Source of the DNA: Paralithodes platypus
Lineage: Eukaryota > Arthropoda > Malacostraca > Decapoda > Lithodidae
Length of the DNA stretch: 64,000 nucleotides
Direction of reading: 5' to 3'
NCBI GenBank assembly: GCA_032716605.1
Contig: CM064518.1
Span: 46,767,243 to 46,831,242, forward strand
Shown in pieces: positions 19,198 to 30,162 of this stretch (its first letter is position 1; every line of letters begins with the position of its first letter). The position numbers were made by a program, and so were the translations under genes. The notes under the pieces were generated by a model that did not search any database, was not told the origin of the DNA, and was given only the letters and a program-made list of their open reading frames with translations.

Positions 19198-19845
19198 TTT
19201 TTTCAATGAGAGTGAGGGGGACAAAAGGCAGAATTGACTGTGACGAGTGCTTCCCCACGAGTTGAAAGAGTGAAAGGACCAAAATCAAGGGACGTTCGAG
19301 CCAAAATGCCTCGACACACGGAGTTTGAAGCAATTTAAGTCATAGGATGAGGGAAAGATGGATTCAATGAGAGAGTTCAAGAGCTCAGCTGTTGAATAGA
19401 AGAAAGATTGGGAGTATCGTTTCACTCTTGGGTTGGAGAGTTGCACAGAGTAGGGGTGGGATTGTGTTGCAGGAAAGGTACTACGTACCCTACGTAGAGG
19501 AGGTGGTATACACTGATAGAGCTCTGAGGAACACTGAGTATTGTAGTTGCAATAGAATAGTGCGAGAGATGCAACATTGTGGCGAAGAGAGAGAGAGAGA
19601 TTGCAGAGAGTCGGTGAGTGGACGGGAATTAATGATATGAAAGGCTTTTCTTTCTACTTTATCTAGAAGTGCTGTGTGAGAGGACCCTCTCCACACATGT
19701 GAACAATACTCAATACAAGGACGCACTGTGCCTCTGTACAGAGCAAGAAGCTGTGCAGGGGTAAAGACCTCCTTGAGGCGGTTGAGCTGGCTGGGGCGTT
19801 CTGGAAAACTAATTGGATAGTGTAAGGTAGAGTCGTCTGCATCTG
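19198..19845 (-). pseudogene. LINE-J ORF2 C-terminal third and 3' UTR
   Basis: Minus-strand reading: FPERPSQLNRLKEVFTPAQL, LALYRGTVRPCIEYCSHVWR, SSHTALLDKVERKAFHIINS, then a frame change near the SLSL run at 19590. The later frame gives YCNYNTQCSSELYQC and ends RHFGSNVP at the stop near 19285. These are connection and C-terminal segments of a LINE reverse transcriptase protein. The catalytic YADD part is absent. This is the longest LINE-J copy here. Confidence 0.88.
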
Positions 19846-19848
19846 AGA

Positions 19849-19855
19849 GAGAAAG

Positions 19856-19935
<80 letters not shown>
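19849..19935. repeat. (GA)n microsatellite at the LINE-J 5' edge
   Basis: It reads (CT)n on the LINE coding strand. Confidence 0.95.
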
Positions 19936-19937
<2 letters not shown>

Positions 19938-20062
19938 CGTGGGAGAGGAAACTGGATCAAGAAGGAAACAAAAACTCTACCGCTAAAAGACAACTTAAGA
20001 GAATTTAGGTCAACGAAAAGAAAAACCCACACGAAGAAAAAGGCAGATACTAGTGACGTACA

Positions 20063-20063
<1 letters not shown>

Positions 20064-20146
<83 letters not shown>

Positions 20147-20203
20147 TGGTGTATGTGTATGTGTGTGTGTGTGTATGTGTATGAGAGAGAGAGAGAGAGA
20201 GAC
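20064..20203. repeat. (GT)n then (GA)n microsatellite
   Basis: About 80 bp of GT, a mixed part and a GA run. Confidence 0.95.
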
Positions 20204-20393
20204 CCATACGAACATAATTATGTATGGACATTTTTAATATGATAATTATTTTTAAAATCAAACATTACTAAAAAATCACACTTCTGTAATATATGTACAC
20301 ACTCAGGCCTAAATCTTACTATTATCCAATTATATATTCACACGCACTGTACAATTTATATTCTAAATAATATACACAGCTATACATAAAAAC
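20204..20393. other. AT-rich spacer
   Basis: Includes ACACACTCAGGCCTAAATC near 20300, reminiscent of the Fam-G tail. Otherwise unassigned. Confidence 0.45.
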
Positions 20394-20925
20394 AGGGGCA
20401 CAGTGCGTCCATTTATTGAGTATTGTTCGTATGTGTGGGGAGGATCCTCTAACACAACACTTCTAGAAAAAGTAGAAATTAAAGTCTTTCGTCTCATAAG
20501 CTCACGTCTATTCACCGATTATCTAAAATCTCTCTCTCTTCGCCGTAATGTTGCATCTTTCTCGCTATTCTTTAGCTATTACAATAATCAGTGTTCTTCA
20601 GAGCTCTCTCAGTGTTTACCACCTCCTTCTACCTATAGCACGTATCACTCGTCTTGCAACACAATCCCACCCCTACTCTGTGCAACTCTCCAACCCACGA
20701 GTGAAACGATATTCCCAATAATTTTTCTATTAAACAGTTGAGCTCTGGAACCCTCTCCTTGAATCCACTTTTCCCTCATCCTATGACTTAAATTGCTTCA
20801 AACTCCGTGTGTCCAGTCATTTTGGCTCGAACATTCCTTGATTTTGGCATTGTCACTCTATCAACTCTGGGGAAGGCACTCGTCACCGGCCGTTCTGTCT
20901 TTTGCTTCCCTCATCCACAAAAAAT
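20394..20925 (+). pseudogene. LINE-J ORF2 C-terminal part and 3' UTR
   Basis: Reads RGTVRPFIEYCSYVWGGSSN, LLEKVEIKVFRLISSRLFTD, LKSLSLRRNVASFSLFFSYY, then loses frame around 20640-20740. The end in the other frame is LRVSSHFGSNIP, stop about 20841. 3' UTR with ACTCTGGGGAAGGCACTCGT to about 20925. It lies tail-away from the minus copy at 19198. Confidence 0.88.
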
Positions 20926-20984
20926 AAATACAAAAATAAAAAATAAATAACATACAAACATAATACGTTAGACACCCACCCTTC

Positions 20985-21179
20985 TTAACACTACGACACA
21001 TACAATGAATAAATACCCATAAGCTGCACGCCCAGGCAACCTGTGTACACAAAGGCATGCAGACATACACAAGGGCACACATAAACTACCACACATACAA
21101 TGAGTAAATACCCATAAGCTGCACGCCCAGGCAACCTGTGTACACAAAGGCATGCAGACATACACAAGGGCACACATAT

Positions 21180-21180
<1 letters not shown>
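20985..21180. repeat. ~95-bp tandem duplication
   Basis: Two near-identical copies containing TACCCATAAGCTGCACGCCC and GGCATGCAGACATACACAAG. Confidence 0.92.
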
Positions 21181-21248
<68 letters not shown>

Positions 21249-21276
21249 GTGTGTGAGAGAGTGTGGGTGTGAATAC

Positions 21277-21342
<66 letters not shown>

Positions 21343-21370
21343 GTGTGTGAGAGATTGTGTGTGTGAATAC

Positions 21371-21416
<46 letters not shown>

Positions 21417-21444
21417 GTGTGTGAGAGAGTGTGGGTGTGAATAC

Positions 21445-21478
<34 letters not shown>

Positions 21479-21505
21479 GTGTGTGAGAGAGTGTGGGTGT
21501 GAATA

Positions 21506-21556
<51 letters not shown>

Positions 21557-21583
21557 GTGTGTGAGAGAGTGTGGGTGTGAATA

Positions 21584-21632
<49 letters not shown>
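21181..21632. repeat. Higher-order (GA)n array
   Basis: GA runs of varying length alternate five times with a block GTATGTGTGTGAGAGAGTGT plus GGGTGTGAATA. Both runs and blocks have been co-amplified. Confidence 0.93.
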
Positions 21633-21637
<5 letters not shown>

Positions 21638-21699
21638 TCTAGTATGATATATTGGTGTTGGTAAAGGGGTTGCTCGTGGTGTAATGATAATCTTCTCAA

Positions 21700-22015
21700 G
21701 TGTGTGTGTGTGTGAGTGTGTGTGTGTGTGTGTGAGTGGTCTAGGCGTGTGTGTGAGTGTGTAAGGGTTTATGTGTGTGTGTGTGTGGGAGGGAGTAAAC
21801 TAGGTGTGTGCGTGAGTGTGTGAGTGTGTACGAGCTTACGTATGTGCAGGCAGGGTCCAGATAATATATTCCCTGGACCCTGCGTATGTGTGTGAGTGAG
21901 TGAGTGAGTGGTCTGGGTGTCTGTGGGAGTGTGTACGGTTTTACATGTGTGTGAGTGAGTGTGCGTGAATGAGTAGTCTAGGTGTGTGCGTGCGTGCTTA
22001 TGTGTGTCAAGTTCT
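21700..22015. repeat. GT-rich degenerate microsatellite
   Basis: TGTG with GAGT and CTAGGTGTG interruptions. It includes a small inverted pair around CAGGGTCCAG/CTGGACCCTG at 21851-21881. Confidence 0.85.
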
Positions 22016-22223
22016 GCTATATGATACAGTACTGAGGTCAGCCAGTACTTCTGACTGACCTCCCACACACCACCTGTTTCACCTGGCTAACTGTTTCACC
22101 TGGTAATGGTACCTTCTTATACGTGGGCCGTTTGTTGCCCATATAATTTTATTACCGCTTCGTCTGTTACTTAATACTTATCATGCAAAACTCGCTTGAA
22201 AAATGAATCATTGGAACATCAAG
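22016..22223. other. Unassigned stretch
   Basis: Contains a short duplication of CTGTTTCACCTGG (22073-22103). No gene seen. Confidence 0.5.
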
Positions 22224-22299
22224 CTTTCGTCTATTTTCTCAAGACATCTTCAGGGTAATACTTATTACCCTGAAGATGTCTTGATAGAATAGACGAAAG
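22224..22299. other. 37-bp-arm inverted repeat
   Basis: Left arm CTTTCGTCTATTTTCTCAAG... and right arm ...CTTGATAGAATAGACGAAAG pair with two mismatches and a 2-nt centre inside GGGTAATACTTATTACCC. CCTGAAGATGTCTTGA with GACGAAAG recalls retroelement 3' ends (possibly Penelope-like), unproven. Confidence 0.85.
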
Positions 22300-22651
22300 A
22301 CCGCCAAGTACACGGTGCTATGCATACCTTGCCTAAATATCTGTCTCTCCTGAGGTTCCTGTATCTTCTTGTATGTATTCTCCTCTTATACTCTCCCATA
22401 TGATTTCTTATATCTAGTCTAATTCACCTTATTTATACGTAACATGATTCTCGCTGTTTTCTACTCTTTATATCTCTAGTTTATGCCATTGTTCGCCCAT
22501 TTCCTCATAGTCATAATTAAACAGTAATTCATTATTCATCATTCTGCATGCCTTACTTTCCCCGCCGTGGTTACATCATTAGGTTTATGTCTATGATCTG
22601 TCTCCGTCATCGCTGTCTCGTATATCACTTCTTGTGCTGCTATACTTGGCC
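22300..22651. other. Unassigned TC-rich stretch
   Basis: Many TATA/TCTCC words and no recognised element or frame. Confidence 0.5.
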
Positions 22652-23035
22652 TTAAGGGGGGATGGCCCGGTTTTCTGCACCACTTTCTCCCTCATGTTTA
22701 GCCCCATTAGTTTTCAGATGTTAAGATATTTGCCCCATTAGTAGTCGATTTTAAGACCTTTTCCCCCATTTCTTCGTCAATATTTAGACCTTTCGTGCTA
22801 TTTAGGTGTCGATTTTTTCCCTGGCGAACGATAGTGAGCCTGTAATGTTGAATGAACCGGCCTTCGGCCGGGAAATTTTTCTACCGAAAAATGTACAAAT
22901 TAGTCTAGAAGGGGGATCTACTGGATATATATATATTTTTTAAATTTAATGGAGGTCTAGGGAGGAACTAGAAAAATGATGAATACATGCAAAAATCGCC
23001 CAAAAAGTGAACCATCTCCCTTTAAGGTGGTGTCA
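22652..23035 (-). mobile_element. Fam-A element, full length
   Basis: TTAAGGGGGGATGGCCCGG to GTGAACCATCTCCCTTTAA. Same subtype as 4388 and 43451 (GGATGGTTCACTTTTTGGGC end). Confidence 0.9.
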
Positions 23036-23239
23036 CACGAGCTCTTTTTCCGTCAATTTTTACGAGCAATTGTAGTCTGAGAGCTTTAAAATCTCAGTTA
23101 TATCAGATTTCAGCCACTTTATATAATCTTCCTTCAGTCTAGTTTCCGATTCCAATGCGAACAAGTCCAACCATATTACGAGAACAAACTTGCTCATCGA
23201 AAATTGCCGGAAAAAACGTTCGTGTGACCCCGGATTTAT
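23032..23239. mobile_element. Fam-E element sharing TTAA with Fam-A
   Basis: TTAAGGTGGTGTCACACGAG to CGTTCGTGTGACCCCGG. The arms are imperfect reverse complements (TTTTTCCGTCAATTTTTACG against TCATCGAAAATTGCCGGAAA). Confidence 0.82.
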
Positions 23240-23295
23240 TCTGTGTTCAAGGTCCTCAATAGCTCTTCGCCTCTGCTTACGCTTAATTTACTTTA

Positions 23296-23509
23296 TTAAC
23301 CCAATCAGTACCGGTGACGTCCTTTTAACTATATTCTGGCTGCTATTAGACGATTATTCAGTTTAAAAAGGGCCTCCAGCAATTAACAGGCTTTGAACTA
23401 TCTCACTTAACCTTTTTTTACTACCACAGATCTTTCTTAAACTGCACACAATCGTCTAAATATTGCTAGCATAAAATTGAAAAGACGTCGCAGGTACAGC
23501 AGGGGTTAA
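23296..23509. mobile_element. Fam-B1 foldback element
   Basis: TTAACCCAATCAGTACCGG to GTCGCAGGTACAGCAGGGGTTAA. Confidence 0.9.
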
Positions 23510-23539
23510 TCGAGATAGCTGATTCACCCCGATGCCCCT

Positions 23540-23850
23540 GGAACACCCCTACACACCTCTGCCACCCACACCACCTACCCCTGTCACCCACCCACACGCC
23601 TCTGACAGCCACCCACACACCTCTGTCGCCCACCCATACACCCTGCCACCCACACACACCCCTACCCCTGTCACCCACACCTACCCCTACCACACACACC
23701 ACTGTAACCCACACTCAGCCTTGCCACCCACCCACACACCTCTGTCGCTCACCCGTATCCTTGTCACACCCACCCATCCCTACCACCCACCCACACCTAC
23801 CCTACCACACACACCATTGTCACTCACACTCAGCCTTACCACCCACCCAC
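23540..23850. repeat. C-rich CCACCCACAC degenerate array
   Basis: Irregular CCACCCACACACC and CTGTCACCC units. Pseudo-frames rich in His/Pro/Thr result on both strands. Confidence 0.88.
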
Positions 23851-24165
23851 ACAATCAGTGTTCTTAAGAGCTCTCTCAGTGCATACCCCCTCCCTGGCGG
23901 CGAGAGCAAGGCACCCGCCTTTCAACACATTCCCACTCCTTCTCTGTCCAGCTCTCCAACCCAAGAATTAAGCAAAGTTTCTCCGTCTTTATTCTATTCA
24001 ACAAGTGAACTCTGGAACACTCTCCCCCAATCAATCATTCCTTCATCCTGAGTTAGACTGTTTTAAACTTCGTGTGTCCAGGCATTTTGACCCTAACGTC
24101 CTATAAGTTTGGCTGTCGCTCTTTAGGCATGGGGGCAGCCTGTTTTTGTCTCCATCATAAATGGA
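23851..24165 (+). pseudogene. LINE-J ORF2 C-terminus and 3' UTR, decayed
   Basis: AATCAGTGTTCTTAAGAGCT (stop inside the usual CSSELSQC), CTCTCCAACCCAAGAATTAA, ATTCTATTCAACAAGTGAAC and AACTTCGTGTGTCCAGGCAT. Frameshifts and stops throughout. Confidence 0.8.
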
Positions 24166-24171
24166 GAAAAA

Positions 24172-24381
24172 AAAAATATATATATATAGCCTTTATAGGA
24201 TATATTATATACTGTATAATATACAGTATATACTGTATATATATATACAGGTATATATAATGAAAACTACCACCCACACCTGCTTGCCACCCTACACGCC
24301 ATTTACTCACCCCCACACTCCCTTTTCCACCCCACACCCCTACCACCCACACACACCTTCCAACCATCACCCCCACCCCTT

Positions 24382-24413
<32 letters not shown>

Positions 24414-24435
24414 GCCCCCCCCCCCCCCCCTGCTG
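24172..24435. repeat. (AT)n, C-rich CCACCC and poly-C tracts
   Basis: A-run and AT tract at 24172-24260, CACCC-type repeats to 24384, then about 45 nearly uninterrupted C. Such a C run is prone to assembly error. Confidence 0.85.
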
Positions 24436-24574
24436 TTCTCCTTGATACACTTTAGCTCTCTCCTAATATAATTTTATATTCTCCTCTCTCGTTTTATCAT
24501 CTCATCTCTTATTATTCTTTTGTCTGTTCTCATTCTCATTTCTTATTCTTTTCTCTTTTCTCTTCTTCACCATG

Positions 24575-24692
24575 TCCACTATAGGTTGGCCAGAAATCTT
24601 GACCCCTAACCTCTATAACTCAAAAAGGGGTTAAGGGGAGATTTTATGTTCATGTGGTTTTTTTCTGGAGGTCTAGGGAGGAAACTAAAAAC
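24575..24692 (-). mobile_element. Fam-C end followed by a 62-bp mini Fam-A
   Basis: 24580-24630 has ACTATAGGTTGGCCAGAAAT and ACCTCTATAACTCAAAAAG. At TTAA 24631 a Fam-A begins (TTAAGGGGAGATTTTATG) but jumps from TTTTTTTCTGG to AGGTCTAGGGAGGAAACT, deleting the core. Confidence 0.75.
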
Positions 24693-24711
24693 AAATATTT
24701 ATATTATACAG

Positions 24712-24850
<139 letters not shown>

Positions 24851-24986
24851 TTTTAATCTCTCAGTGGGGTTCGAACCGTCGACCGTCAGGACGATAGGCG
24901 ACGCTTTAACCAACTCCACCACGACAGTTAAAGCGGCGGCTATCGTCCTGGCGGGTGACGGGTGGAACCCCACTGAGAGATTAAAA
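24851..24986 (-). ncRNA. Inverted pair of tRNA-like sequences
   Basis: On the minus strand 24927-24860 is tRNA-like, with a consensus A box (TGGTGGAGTTGG) and B box (GGTTCGAACCC) about 33 bp apart. A second, 5'-truncated copy with a damaged B box (GGTGGAACCCC) lies head-to-head at 24928-24986. Together they form an imperfect hairpin with ~58-bp arms ending TTTTAATCTCTCAGTGGGG. It lies between AT tracts. A SINE head or a tRNA pseudogene is likelier than a working tRNA. Confidence 0.7.
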
Positions 24987-25028
24987 CATTTAGTGGCTCA
25001 CGTGTATTTGTGATATATACTTAATATA

Positions 25029-25062
25029 TATATATATAAATAAATATATATATATATATACC

Positions 25063-25095
<33 letters not shown>
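25029..25095. repeat. (AT)n microsatellite
   Basis: AT with an ACCGGT interruption at 25059. Confidence 0.95.
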
Positions 25096-25099
<4 letters not shown>

Positions 25100-25156
25100 T
25101 TAACTAAATACGCCTATCCCCCCTTTAAACAAACACATTAATATAATGTAATCAAT

Positions 25157-25929
<773 letters not shown>

Positions 25930-26417
25930 AAGGGGAGGTGTGGCAGAGTGGTCTTGCCACTGGACTGGTAATCCAATGGACCCGGGTTCGAATCCCAATA
26001 TGTCAATGGGAAGATATTATTGGGATGGAATTTGTGCTGTCCCTAGTTTCATTGCATTACCACAGCACACCGAAATGCCCCAAAAAATACCCTCATTGTT
26101 CCTTGATTATATAGCATTGTATAAATATTCCCATATTCAAAATATGTTACAGGCGGGCAATGCCTAGTGAGTTAATTGCTCAATAGGTGGCGTTCTGAGA
26201 GTGAGGGTCCGAGTGTGGGGGATCAGATGGTGAAGCGCAGAGGTGAAGCGGCTTCAGAGATGGAGTTGCTTCGAGCCGGGGTGCTTCGTATATCTCACGC
26301 TCTAGACTGAAACAAGACCTCACGGGCCTCACTGTGTTCAGCGGTGTAGTGTAAAGGCTCTCAACCTATGCCCGAGAGGGAGTAGTTGGAATATAGAAAA
26401 AAAAAAAAAAAAAAAAA
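25930..26417 (+). mobile_element. SINE-1 copy B, fullest copy
   Basis: A box TGGCAGAGTGG (25941) and B box GGTTCGAATCC (25985) both match pol III consensus. The loop ACTGGTAATCC suggests a Thr-type ancestor, tentative. The body includes GGGAAGATATTATTGGGATG, missing in copy A. Ends in poly-A. Confidence 0.88.
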
Positions 26418-26660
26418 CATACAGAGAACAAACAAACCCACATACACACACATAAAGCACAAACACACGCACACAATCAAACAAACAATACCTACACACA
26501 AACAAAGTACAAGCACACACACACACCCACACAAACACTCACACATAATTATAAACACACACAAAATCACCCACACGAACAAAACACTAACACACAAACA
26601 CAAACAAACAAATCACCAACCAACATTTCCCCTCCCAAGGTCACCCCCCCCCCCCCCCTC
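26418..26660. repeat. CA-rich degenerate repeat, continued, with poly-C
   Basis: Continuation of 25261-25929, ending in a C16-like run near 26645. Confidence 0.85.
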
Positions 26661-26754
26661 CTCCTCCACATAACTCTTTCCGAAGGGTTTCATCTCTATG
26701 TATCGAGGGCAGTGTTTACCGTCTGTTCTGTATTGCCCAACCACCCACCAGTAC

Positions 26755-27153
26755 TACCAGGGCCACCAAAACAAGTCCGCTAGATAGTCAAGGAATGCTG
26801 AAAATCGGTAGAATAATACCACCATCGCTAGAATATCGCTCACAAATGGCCCAAATCTCCACAATATCGCTAGAATTCATGCCGCTACATGTAAAAAAAT
26901 ACCTCTATACCTCTAGATTTAGCGGGAAAGTTGCTAAGTTGGCCAGTGTTACCAAATAAAGTCCGCTAGATAGTCAATGAAGGCTGAAAATCGGTAGAAT
27001 AATACCACAATATCTATACCATATCGCTCAAAAATGGCTTAAATATCCTAAATATTGCTAAAATTCATGTCATTAGATGTAAACATTTGCCTCTAGTAGA
27101 TCAAAGGAAATACCTCTAGATCTCGCAGGAAAGTAGCTACATTGGCAACACCA
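26755..27153. repeat. ~190-bp tandem duplication, diverged
   Basis: Two copies share AGTCCGCTAGATAGTCAA, GCTGAAAATCGGTAGAATAA, AATATCGCTA and CTCTAGAT...AAAGTWGCTA. About 80 percent alike by eye. Starts near ACCAGGGCCACC. Confidence 0.85.
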
Positions 27154-27299
27154 CCCACCACCTTCAACGTTTGGGCTCCCACCGTCTGTAGGGGGTTCGA
27201 TGGGGCACAGACAACTCATCTATGGGAGACCACCATTTTGCATACCATAGGGCTCGACACTAACTTGTTGCTGTTCAACATGTTCTAATGCTATGCTGG
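27154..27299. other. Unassigned spacer
   Basis: No recognised feature. Confidence 0.5.
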
Positions 27300-27490
27300 A
27301 GCAAACGCTAGGCCTATGACTTAAATTGCTTCAAACGCTAGGCCTATGACTTAAATTGCTTCAAACTCCGCGTGTCCAGGCATTTTGGCTCGAACGTCCC
27401 TTGATTTTGGCCCGGTCACTTTTTCAACTCTGAGGGAGGCATTCGCTACAGGCAGTTCTGCATTTTGTCTCCCTCACTCACATAGAAAAA
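27300..27490 (+). mobile_element. LINE-J 3' end with 30-bp duplication
   Basis: CGCTAGGCCTATGACTTAAA... is tandemly doubled, then the LINE-J tail GTGTCCAGGCATTTTGGCTC to GTCTCCCTCACTCACATAG and an A-rich end. Confidence 0.82.
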
Positions 27491-27689
27491 GAAAAAAAAA
27501 CCAGAAAAAGAACAAAACGGTAGATACACTGCATCGAAATGGTTCATTTTTCGCTTTTTAAAGATTTAAGTTTTTTTAAGCACTGGGTGTCAAGGCATGA
27601 ACATAAAAGTGTATTTTAAAATTGGCCTTGCATTTCCTTCAAATCGATGGGGCAATAGAGAAGGCACAGAAAATGCTGCCTTTGTCCTC

Positions 27690-28145
27690 TTCTTTCACAT
27701 ACAAAAAGAGTACAAGGAGTACAAAGGAAATCAAGCAACAACGAATCTAGTTACCCCTCTAGGCTGCTTGCCCTCCAAAACACTGAGGATCAAGTGTCCA
27801 AACAGTGGTTTAGAGTGGGTAAGGGAAAATTGGAAAGGGAACTACTGCCCTGGAACTAAGGTCCGTGGCAGGATTAGGAAGTTAGTAGGGGACAGATGGG
27901 TGAGTAACATTACACAGTTATAAGTGATCTTTCGTATATCTGGGAAAAAGAGAATAACGTCTTAGTAATATTTATACAGTATACGCAATAATCCTTGATG
28001 AATTTGAGGGGGCAATAAAATAAAGTTATTCATTTACAAACGCAGTCAGTCGCGAGTTTGATGCAAGATATTTGTCCAGGCGAAGTTTAAAAGAATCAAC
28101 GGTGCTGCAGTCTATAACGTAATAACTCTCCCGACAGAAGATTAC
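27690..28145 (-). pseudogene. LINE-L ORF2 end and 3' UTR
   Basis: The minus strand matches 61740-62056: VIDCSTVDSFKLRLDKYLAS then NSRLTAFVNE and a stop near 28045, followed by the 3' UTR (ACCCATCTGTCCCCTACTAA, GACACTTGATCCTCAGTGTT, TTGTTGCTTGATTTCC). This copy has about 60 extra bases in the UTR. The plus-strand open frame 27597-27923 is antisense to it and not a gene. Confidence 0.85.
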
Positions 28146-28179
28146 CTATTTAAACCCCCTACGTTCCATACATGGTTCA

Positions 28180-28490
28180 CAGTGGGATGGGGGTAGTGGG
28201 GAAGATGGGGATAGTTGGGATGGGTTATGAGGTGGGATAGTGTAGGGGATGGTATGGAATAGGATTGGATGAGATAGGTTGAGGGATAAGATAGGATTGG
28301 GGTGTCATAGGGTGGGATGAAGGTTGGAGGGGAGAGATGGGATGGGATAGTGTAGGGGATGGTGTAGGGGATGGGAAGGAATAGGATTGGATGAGATAGA
28401 CTGAGGGATAGGATGGGAATAGGGTGTCATAGGGTGGGATGAAGTTTGGGGGGAAGGGATGGGATGGTGATTATAATGTCTGGCAAAGGG
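28180..28490. repeat. G-rich degenerate tandem region
   Basis: GGGATGGGATAGTGTAGGGG and GATGGTATGGAATAGGATTG recur as two ~120-bp blocks. Closely spaced GGG runs. Confidence 0.88.
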
Positions 28491-28524
28491 GTTGGGTGAG
28501 AACATTAAAATGGGAACAAGCTGA

Positions 28525-28585
28525 CGAGAGAGAGAGATGGATGGATAGAGAGAGAGATAGAGATAGAGAGAGAGAGAGAGAGAGC
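28525..28585. repeat. (GA)n with GATA/GATG interruptions
   Basis: Short imperfect GA tract. Confidence 0.9.
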
Positions 28586-28719
28586 TGGTAATAATGCGTG
28601 TTGTTCTCAGCCATCTGGGTCTTGTTTACATTCTGACGAGCACCGCCATTTTGAGCCATGACGTCATAAAATCTGCCCCCCCCCCCCCCCCCTCGGCTCC
28701 CCTTGACAAGTATCGGGGT

Positions 28720-28822
28720 AAAGGGGGGATGGGCGTATTTATTTGCTTATATATTTATAGTTTTATATTGTTTTAGTTTCCTCCCTAGACCTCCAGCAAG
28801 CTTTAAAAAAAAAAACAAAAAA

Positions 28823-28853
<31 letters not shown>

Positions 28854-28980
28854 CGCATACACACACACCCAAAGATCCCCCTCTTAGATAAATTTGTACA
28901 TTTTTCGATATTAAAATATCCCGGCCGGAGGCCGGTTACTACTATATTACAGGCTCGCTATCGCTCGCCAGGAAAAAATG
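28720..28980 (+). mobile_element. Fam-A element, truncated, with A/CA expansion
   Basis: AAGGGGGGATGGGCG, CTCCCTAGACCTCCAGCAAG, then an inserted A-run and (CA)n (28805-28870), then TACATTTTTCGATATTAAAA, CCGGCCGGAGGCCGG and ACAGGCTCGCTATCGCTCGC. It stops after CCAGGAAAAAATG. Confidence 0.85.
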
Positions 28981-29038
28981 TGGTTCTAGTGGTTTGCAGA
29001 TTTGACATGGGTGCTATCTCTGTAGTTATATAGATACA

Positions 29039-29345
29039 TTTTAAGGTGGGGGGAGGGGGGGGGGTCGTTTTTCTGGGCCCCCTTCTTCCTCATGTTTAGC
29101 CCCATTAGTTTTCAAATTTTAAGACGTTCGGCCCATTAGTTTGGCGATTTGAACACCTTTCACCCCATTTCGTTGTCAATTTTAAGACCTTTCGTACCAT
29201 TTAGGTGTCGATTTTTTTCTGGCGAGCCTGTAATTCAAGAGGAATCGTTTTTTAGCCGGGACATTTTCGGTAATGAAGGTCTAGCGAGGAAATTCAAAAA
29301 TAAATAAATAGATATATAGACAAAAAACAAGCCTTACCCCCTTAA
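29039..29345 (-). mobile_element. Fam-A element, core partly deleted
   Basis: TTTTAAGGTGGGGGGAGG, CATGTTTAGCCCCATTAG, CTGGCGAGCCTGTAATTC (9 bp of the usual GAGCGATAGCGAGCC lost). Ends CCCCCTTAA. Confidence 0.85.
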
Positions 29346-29557
29346 CCCCTTCAGTACCAGGGACGTCCTTGTCATTATATTCTAGCAACTATAAGATGAT
29401 TTCATTCAGCTTAGGAAGGAACCTCTGGCAATAATAAGGCTTCAAACTATCTCAACCAACCTTTTTACCTACCACAAATCCTTCCTAAGCCGCACAATAT
29501 CGTCTAAATATAGCTAGAATTAAATAGAAAAAACGTCGCTGGTACTCAACGGGTTAA
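29342..29557. mobile_element. Fam-B1 element sharing TTAA with Fam-A
   Basis: TTAACCCCTTCAGTACCAGG to CGTCGCTGGTACTCAACGGGTTAA. Confidence 0.9.
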
Positions 29558-29689
29558 GTACACATACAGAGGTCGGCTAATTTGATACTCGCGATAAAGG
29601 CCAATTTTCAAGCACGCGAGATATGGGAACCAGGTGAACTAAGAAGAGAAGAGCTAATTAACCGTGTCTGTCGAGGTAAACAGGTGCGT

Positions 29690-29760
29690 GGTGTGTGTGT
29701 GTGTGTGTACAGGTGTGTGTGTACAGGTGTGTGTGTACAGGTGTGTGTGTGTGTACAGGT
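29690..29760. repeat. (GT)n with GTACAG interruptions
   Basis: Four GTGTGTACAG units. Confidence 0.92.
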
Positions 29761-29913
29761 GAACCGTCTGCGGGAGAGGGGAGAGGAGGGGAAGGGGGTG
29801 GTAGGTGAGAGGGGGGTGATGGGTGGGAGGGAGAGGGGGAGGAATGGGAAATAGGGAGAAGGAGAGAGTATGGTAATGGGAGGTGGAGTGAATAGGGGAT
29901 TTTTTTTTTTTTT
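29761..29913. repeat. G-rich stretch and T15 run
   Basis: GGGAGAGGGG words, then a poly-T that is the A-tail of the following minus-strand LINE. Confidence 0.8.
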
Positions 29914-30026
29914 GGTGGGGTCTATGTGAGTAAGAGAGACAAAAGACAGAACTGCCTGTAGCGAGTGCTTCCCCCAGAGTTGAAAGAGTGACAGGGCCAA
30001 ATTCAAGGGACTTTCGAGCCAAAATG
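29914..30026 (-). mobile_element. LINE-J 3' end
   Basis: AGAGAGACAAAAGACAGAAC, CCCCCAGAGTTGAAAGAGTG, TTTCGAGCCAAAATG, with the T-run acting as its poly-A tail. Confidence 0.8.
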
Positions 30027-30081
30027 GGGTGATGTGTGGGGTGATGTGGGGGTGGGGGGTGGTAGGTGAGAGTGAGGTGAT

Positions 30082-30083
<2 letters not shown>

Positions 30084-30158
<75 letters not shown>
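30084..30158. repeat. (GA)n microsatellite
   Basis: About 37 GA units. Confidence 0.98.

Positions 30159-30162
<4 letters not shown>

Noticed and set aside
25930..26010. Functional tRNA gene
   Set aside because: A and B boxes are good, but the same head plus a long shared body and A tail recurs, so it is a SINE; the acceptor stem does not close clearly.
27597..27923. 108-residue open frame that looks protein-like
   Set aside because: It is antisense to the LINE-L 3' end, which is confirmed by the second copy at 61740-62056.
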